Shown in pieces: positions 59,782 through 64,000 of a DNA stretch of 64,000 bases. The first letter of the stretch is position 1. Every line of letters begins with the position of its first letter. Source of the stretch: Bradyrhizobium sp. YR681 (lineage in GTDB: Bacteria; Pseudomonadota; Alphaproteobacteria; Rhizobiales; Xanthobacteraceae). The DNA is taken from contig NZ_AKIY01000192.1 of assembly GCF_000282615.1 (NCBI RefSeq), positions 26,403-90,402 on the forward strand, given 5' to 3'. The notes beneath the pieces were generated by a model. That model was given only the letters and a program-made list of their open reading frames with translations, ran no database searches and was not told the DNA's origin. The translations under genes and the position numbers were made by a program.

Positions 59782-60447
59782 GTGAAGCAGCAGATCGTCA
59801 TATTCGGCAACGGCGAGATCGCCGAGCTTGCGGATTTCTACCTCACGCAGGATTCCGCCTATGAGGTCGCGGGCTTCACCGTGGACCAGGCCTATTGCAA
59901 CGCGGACAGTTTTCGCGGCCGGCCGCTGGTGCCGTTCGAGCAGGTCGCCGAGACATTTCCGCCGGAGCGCTTCGGCTTCTTCGTCTCGATCGGCTACAAC
60001 AAGGTCAACGCGCTGCGGCTCGCCAAGGTCGAGGCCGCAAAAGCGATGGGCTACCGGCTGGCGTCCTATCTCAGCAGCCGCGCCACCGTGTTCGACGGGT
60101 TCGAGCTGAAGGACAATTGCTTCATCCTCGAAGACAACACCATCCAGCCCTTCGCACGGATCGGCGCCAACGTCACGCTGTGGAGCGGCAACCATATCGG
60201 TCACCATTCCACCATCGAGGACGACGTCTTCATTGCCTCGCATGCGGTCATTTCCGGCGGCGTCGTGATCGGCCGCGGCAGCTTCGTCGGTGTCAACGTC
60301 ACCATCCGTGATCGCGTCAAGATCGGCCGGCAATGCGTGCTCGGCGCCGGCGCGCTCGTGCTCGAGGACCAGCCGGATTTTGCAGTCGTGGCTCCACGCG
60401 GCACGGAGCGGTCGGGCGTGCCGAGCACGCGGCTGCGCAAGATCTAG
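59782..60447 (+). CDS. Left-handed beta-helix acyltransferase (PglD/NeuD-like)
   Basis: The 221-residue protein has an N-terminal Rossmann-like domain (IVIFGNGEIAELADFYLTQDSAYEVAGFTVD) and a C-terminal hexapeptide helix from about residue 105 (DNTIQPFARIGANVTLWSGNHIGHHSTIEDDVFIASHAVISGGVVIGRGSFVGVN). The His in GHHS is probably the catalytic base. NeuD and PglD proteins acylate amino sugars or nonulosonates; acetyl-CoA is the usual donor. It could decorate an amino sugar or nonulosonic acid of the locus (inference). Its TAG shares CTAG with the convergent gene. Confidence 0.86.
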   Translation: MKQQIVIFGNGEIAELADFYLTQDSAYEVAGFTVDQAYCNADSFRGRPLVPFEQVAETFPPERFGFFVSIGYNKVNALRLAKVEAAKAMGYRLASYLSSRATVFDGFELKDNCFILEDNTIQPFARIGANVTLWSGNHIGHHSTIEDDVFIASHAVISGGVVIGRGSFVGVNVTIRDRVKIGRQCVLGAGALVLEDQPDFAVVAPRGTERSGVPSTRLRKI

Positions 60448-61349
60448 CGCAGCACCGCGAGGCCGAAGCCGGACTTGCCGTATTCATTGCCGTTGTAGAG
60501 CATGAAGCGCGTGCCCTTGTGATCGAACACATGGGGATAGCAGAGGCTGGCGCTGTCCCATCCGCTGTCCGAGACGGTGAGACCGACCTCGGAATCCTTC
60601 CGACTCCATCGAATGCCGTCGCCGGATTCGGCATAGCCGATCCGGTAATGCTCGCCGCGGTGGCTAAACCACATCCGGTAGCCGCCGGCATCCTTGATCA
60701 CCGAGGGCCGCGCGATGGCGTATTCGCCCGGATAGGAGAAGTCGATCGCGACAACGCCGTCCCGGCGCCAGGTCAGGCCGTCGACCGACTCCGCATATTT
60801 GAGGTGATAGCGGTGCACCGGGCGCGGCTCGGCCGGCTCCCAGCCGACGCACGACAGATACCAGCAGCGGTAAAGCGCTTCTTCACGCAGGATACAGGCC
60901 GCGCCGACGAAATGCGGCTCGGTCAGGCTGCGGTCGAGCACCGGTCCGCGGTAACGCTCGACGACGCAGCCGTCCTTGACCACCGCGAGCCCGAGCGCGT
61001 TGCGGAACGGCACCGTGACGCCGAGATTCCAGCCCGCGTAGTAGAAATATTTGCCGTACGCGCCCGCATCCGTGATCCAGGACAGCATCGCGCCGCTGTC
61101 GTCGAAGCCGCCGAGCTCGCCGGGCTCCAGCAGCGGTCGGCCGTTCAGCTCGAGCAACTCCTGCGGACGATTGAGATCGACCACCACGCTGAAGGTCGAG
61201 GATCGGTTCTGCACATCGCGCGCGCTGAAATAGATCCGGTAGACATCGCCCGTGACGAGTTCCGCGGTCGGCAGCGTCGCATGGCTGTGCATCTTCGGGT
61301 CGCGCCCATCGGGCCGGAAGATGAAGCCGATTTTTTCCCAGGATTGCAT
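60444..61349 (-). CDS. Five-bladed beta-propeller protein (GH43/GH32-like fold)
   Basis: The 301-residue protein has repeated blades with tryptophan/tyrosine-rich edges: SHATLPTAELVTGDVYRIYFSARD, YAGWNLGVTVPFRNALGLAVVKDG, RCWYLSCVGWE, YHLKYAESVDGLTWRR, ARPSVIKDAGGYRMWFSHRG and IGYAESGDGIRWSRKD. This is the pattern of glycosidase-like propellers, including GH43 relatives found in bacterial glycan loci. The acidic catalytic set of an active glycosidase is not obvious, and there is no signal peptide, so a cytoplasmic sugar-binding or transferase role is possible. It follows the GT2 gene by 19 bp. Confidence 0.7.
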   Translation of the reverse strand: MQSWEKIGFIFRPDGRDPKMHSHATLPTAELVTGDVYRIYFSARDVQNRSSTFSVVVDLNRPQELLELNGRPLLEPGELGGFDDSGAMLSWITDAGAYGKYFYYAGWNLGVTVPFRNALGLAVVKDGCVVERYRGPVLDRSLTEPHFVGAACILREEALYRCWYLSCVGWEPAEPRPVHRYHLKYAESVDGLTWRRDGVVAIDFSYPGEYAIARPSVIKDAGGYRMWFSHRGEHYRIGYAESGDGIRWSRKDSEVGLTVSDSGWDSASLCYPHVFDHKGTRFMLYNGNEYGKSGFGLAVLR

Positions 61350-61368
61350 CGAATGAGCCAGTCCAGCC

Positions 61369-62361
61369 TTACGATCGGCCGCTCGTCGCGTGACCACCGG
61401 CGCGCGGATCGCGCGAGGCCACATGAATCAGTTTGGCGGCGGCGTCGGCGCGATAAACCTGCCGGATCACGGTATAGGGACGCTGCTTGGTTTCGACCAG
61501 GATGTCGGCAACGTAGATGCCGATGATGCCGAGAATGAGGATCGTCAGGCCGCCGAAGAACCAGATCGAGACGATCAGGGAAGCGAAGCCGCTGACGCCG
61601 ATGCCGGAGGTGAAATAGCGGGCGACGATATAGAAGATCGCAAGCAGCGACATCAGGAAGATCGCGATGCCGCCGTACATCACGTAATAAAGCAACCGCG
61701 ACGAGGTCGTGGTGAGATGCTTGACCGCCATCTCGAGCCGCATGCGGAACGAATAGGTCGTCGGCGACGTCGAGAGCTTCCTGACCTGAAGCGTAACCTG
61801 GCGGAATCCGGCAAGCTGAAACAGGTTTCCGATCAGGAACTCGCGTTCCTCATGTGCGAGCAGCGCGCGGACATAGCCGCGGGTCATCAGCCGTGCCACC
61901 AGCACATTGCGCGGCAGCGACTGGTCGCTGAGCGCATTGACGAGCGCGAAGAAGAGCTCACCGGTGACGCGCTCGAACAGGCGGCCGCGGCGAACCTCCT
62001 GGACGCCATAAACCACATCGCAATCGCCCTGCGCCAGTCGCTCGTGAAATCGCGTCAGGAGTTCCGGCTCTTCCTCCAGATCGCTGTCGACGAGGAAAAC
62101 GAGATCGCCGCTCGCCTGCGCGAGGCCGGTCATCAGCGCCTTGTGGTGGCCGAAATTGCGCGAGAGGTCGACCACCACGACCCGCGGATCCGCCTCGTGC
62201 AGCGCCACCGCGCGCGCAAGGCTGTCGTCGGGCGAGCCGTCGTTCACCATCACGAGCTCGATGTCGCGCGTGATCGACTCGGCCGCCGCAAGCGCGCGGC
62301 GATAGAACTCGTCGATGGTCGCTGCCGAGCGATAGAGGGTGGTGACGATGGACAATTTCAC
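61369..62361 (-). CDS. GT2 polyprenyl-phosphate glycosyltransferase with C-terminal membrane helices
   Basis: The 330-residue protein has KLSIVTTLYRSAATIDEFYRRAL, LVMVNDGSPDDSL and FLVDSDLEEEPELL, the DPM1/GtrB-like series, with EEEPE in place of QDPPE. Two membrane helices follow near 235-260 and 268-293 (GGIAIFLMSLLAIFYIVARYF; ASLIVSIWFFGGLTILILGIIGIYV). It should put a sugar onto undecaprenyl phosphate. The GTG at 62361 stands behind AAGGGA and is clearly the start. It is the first gene of a leftward pair with the propeller protein and is the second such enzyme in the window after 18107-19069. Confidence 0.86.
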   Translation of the reverse strand: MKLSIVTTLYRSAATIDEFYRRALAAAESITRDIELVMVNDGSPDDSLARAVALHEADPRVVVVDLSRNFGHHKALMTGLAQASGDLVFLVDSDLEEEPELLTRFHERLAQGDCDVVYGVQEVRRGRLFERVTGELFFALVNALSDQSLPRNVLVARLMTRGYVRALLAHEEREFLIGNLFQLAGFRQVTLQVRKLSTSPTTYSFRMRLEMAVKHLTTTSSRLLYYVMYGGIAIFLMSLLAIFYIVARYFTSGIGVSGFASLIVSIWFFGGLTILILGIIGIYVADILVETKQRPYTVIRQVYRADAAAKLIHVASRDPRAGGHATSGRS

Positions 62362-62583
62362 CGGAACATCCCTTGAAGCCACGGAGCCTTGCGGGATTTG
62401 CCGCACTCGCCTCGCCGGCGCAAGGGGAATCTAGGCGTGGGATCACGGCTGAATCAAGCATCGAAATCGGGCATCGAGACTGGACATCGATCTTGGACAT
62501 GGCTGGCTGCGCCGGCCGACACTTTGCCGCATGGTGTTTCGGCACTATGGTAGGCCCTGCAATCTGTCCCGGAGCCTCTCACG

Positions 62584-63777
62584 ATGCCTTTTCCGCATGC
62601 CTCGGAAGCCCTGTCGCGCTTCACCGTGCTCGATCTGACCCGCGTCCGCTCCGGGCCCACCTGCGTGCGGCAGCTCGCGGACTGGGGCGCCAACGTGGTC
62701 AAGATCGACGCGCTGACCGAGGATGCCGGCGGCGAGCAGCCGGGCGGCCCGCGACGCGGCTCGGACTTCCAGAATTTGCACCGCAACAAGCGGGCGATGA
62801 CCCTGAACCTGAAGGACGAGCGTGGGCTCGCCGTGTTCAAGCGCCTGGCCGCCAAGGCCGACGTGGTGGTCGAGAATTTCCGGCCCGACGTGAAGAACAA
62901 GCTCGGCATCGATTATGACAGCCTCGCCGCGATCAACCCTCGGATCGTCTATGGCAGCATCTCCGGCTTCGGCCAGGACGGCCCCTATCACAAGCGGCCC
63001 GGCTTCGATCAGATCGCGCAGGGCATGGGCGGGCTGATGTCGATCACCGGCGCGCCGGGCGAAGGACCGATGCGGGTCGGCATTCCCGTCGCCGACCTCT
63101 CGGCGGGCCTGTTCTGCGCCATGGGCATCCTCACTGCGCTGCTCGAGCGCGAAGTGTCCGGCAAGGGACAATGGGTCCAGACCTCGCTGCTCCAGGCCCA
63201 GATCTTCATGCTCGACTTCCAGGCCGCGCGCTGGCTGATGGAGAAGGAGGTGGCCAAGCAGGCCGGCAACAACCATCCGACCAGCATTCCGACCGGCGTG
63301 TTCAGGACCTCGGACGGCTACATCAACATTGCCACCACGGGCGGCCGGATCTGGGAGCGCTGCGCACAGGCGATCGGCGCGCCCGAGCTCTACAGCCATC
63401 CCGATTATGCGACAGCCCCTGCCCGCTCCAAGAACCGCGACGCACTCAACGCCGCGATCGAGAAGCGCACGGTGACGAAGTCGACCGAGACCTGGGTCCG
63501 TGAGTTCAACGAGGCCGGGGTGCCCTGCGGGCCGATCTACGCCATCGACCAGATGTTCGATGACGCACAGGTCAGGCATCTCGGCATCGCACAGGACGTG
63601 CCGAACGACGAGGACCGCCACATCCGCCTGGTCGGCCAGCCCGTGACGCTGTCGCGCACGCCGAGCAGGATGGTGGCGCGGCCGCCGGAATTCGGCGAGC
63701 AGACCGACGAGGTGCTGAAGGAATTCGGCTTCGGCGCCGACGAGATCGGCAAGCTGCGGGATGCCAAGGTGGTGTGA
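62584..63777 (+). CDS. Class III CoA-transferase (CaiB/BaiF family)
   Basis: The 397-residue protein has FTVLDLTRVRSGPTCVRQLADWGANVVKID, the N-terminal CoA-binding pattern, NLHRNKRAMTLNLKDERGLAVFKRL and VVVENFRPDVKNKLGIDYDSLAAINPRIVYGSISGFGQDGPY with the family hallmark GFGQDGP. The catalytic Asp is within PVADLSAGLFCAMG. Enzymes of this family move CoA between carboxylates, such as formyl/oxalyl, succinyl or racemase-type partners. It is unrelated to glycan synthesis and probably marks the right edge of the glycan region. A terminator follows. Confidence 0.92.
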   Translation: MPFPHASEALSRFTVLDLTRVRSGPTCVRQLADWGANVVKIDALTEDAGGEQPGGPRRGSDFQNLHRNKRAMTLNLKDERGLAVFKRLAAKADVVVENFRPDVKNKLGIDYDSLAAINPRIVYGSISGFGQDGPYHKRPGFDQIAQGMGGLMSITGAPGEGPMRVGIPVADLSAGLFCAMGILTALLEREVSGKGQWVQTSLLQAQIFMLDFQAARWLMEKEVAKQAGNNHPTSIPTGVFRTSDGYINIATTGGRIWERCAQAIGAPELYSHPDYATAPARSKNRDALNAAIEKRTVTKSTETWVREFNEAGVPCGPIYAIDQMFDDAQVRHLGIAQDVPNDEDRHIRLVGQPVTLSRTPSRMVARPPEFGEQTDEVLKEFGFGADEIGKLRDAKVV

Positions 63778-63796
63778 GCGAGACCACCAACGGAAA

Positions 63797-63822
63797 AAGG
63801 CCCGGCGGTTTCCCCGGGCCTT
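63797..63822. terminator. Intrinsic terminator-like hairpin after the CoA-transferase gene
   Basis: AAGGCCCGG pairs with CCGGGCCTT around an 8-nt loop, flanked by AAAA on the left and TTTCCT on the right. It can work in both directions and lies between convergent genes. Confidence 0.75.
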
Positions 63823-63880
63823 TCCTCGAGCTTGCATTGCCGGACGGCCTGCTCCCAGAGCGGGCAACGGCGCTTGATCG

Positions 63881-64000
63881 CTAGCGTGCGTAAACGCCGG
63901 GCGCCTTGTAGCCGTTCGGATAACAGCGGCCATCGGAATAATTGTAGTCGTAGCCATCGCCGCAACCGCGTCGCGGCTGGCCGCCGCGGCCCAAGCCGCC
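63881..64000 (-). CDS. C-terminal part of a small Gly/Tyr-rich protein
   Basis: The last 39 codons and a TAG stop are visible; the gene begins outside the window. The end reads GCGDGYDYNYSDGRCYPNGYKAPGVYAR, with two cysteines and many Gly and Tyr residues. This resembles the tail of small exported proteins common in Bradyrhizobium, but I do not know a function. The reading frame is open to the window edge and codon usage is similar to its neighbours. Confidence 0.55.
   Translation of the reverse strand, partial: GGLGRGGQPRRGCGDGYDYNYSDGRCYPNGYKAPGVYAR

Noticed and set aside
62545..63957. Minus-strand frame of 470 codons over the CoA-transferase gene
   Set aside because: Mirror of a clear CaiB-family gene; no recognisable domain.

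Overview
The window is GC-rich (roughly two thirds G+C), densely coded DNA with frequent GTG and TTG starts. It uses GTGA/ATGA translational-coupling overlaps and carries a palindromic intergenic repeat of a kind familiar from Bradyrhizobium and relatives. Together with the protein families, this suggests an alphaproteobacterium of the order Hyphomicrobiales, most likely Bradyrhizobium or a close relative. That assignment is inference: there is no rRNA or housekeeping marker here. No tRNA, rRNA, CRISPR array, insertion sequence or prophage was recognised.

Positions 1-36276 are one very large surface-glycan locus. From the left it holds a truncated nucleotidyltransferase, a Wzy-like polymerase fused in frame to a Wzz-like chain-length regulator, a PhyH-type dioxygenase and a Wzx flippase (1-5177). 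Next comes a short operon of SDR, calcineurin-like phosphoesterase and ATP-grasp enzyme (5597-7965). A leftward nonulosonic-acid module follows, with methyltransferase, glycan-assembly protein, PseI-like synthase, PIG-L deacetylase, formyltransferase and PseG (8010-14164). Then come a KpsS/KpsC-like protein, a GT2, a GT-C-like membrane protein and a polyprenyl-phosphate GT2 (14294-19069). The next block has a split transketolase, a sugar epimerase, a sulfotransferase, an APH-type kinase and the CDP-glucose pair rfbG/rfbF (19066-25523). A rightward run from a UDP-glucuronate decarboxylase to a GT4 (25734-32901) includes a second polymerase-like protein and a cupin/aminotransferase/methyltransferase/GT4 cassette. 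It ends with a second flippase and a WecE-type aminotransferase (33432-36276). Two flippases and two polymerase candidates imply at least two distinct glycans.

Positions 36280-51762 encode a type II secretion system: a GspC/N-like protein, then gspM-L-K-J-I-H-G-F-E leftward and gspD-gspO rightward from a divergent promoter. A 1200-residue autotransporter on the opposite strand sits inside this locus, between the GspC/N-like gene and gspM.

Positions 51888-57692 hold exported or cell-surface candidates: a Sel1-repeat protein, a WbqC-family protein, a secreted parallel beta-helix protein, an M10/serralysin-like metalloprotease with RTX and seven FG-GAP repeats, and a small exported protein. Positions 57699-62361 are a second, smaller glycan-modification group (two methyltransferases, a left-handed beta-helix acyltransferase, a beta-propeller protein and a membrane GT2). 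The window ends with a class III CoA-transferase and the C-terminus of a small tyrosine/glycine-rich protein.

Working model (inference): nucleotide sugars made here (a Pse-type sugar, a CDP-6-deoxy sugar possibly chain-extended by the transketolase pair, UDP-xylose, and 4-amino-4,6-dideoxy sugars) are assembled on a lipid carrier, decorated by methyl, formyl, acyl and sulfo groups, flipped by two Wzx proteins, and polymerised by Wzy proteins. The neighbouring secretion system and adhesin-like proteins would complete a cell-surface and host-interaction region.
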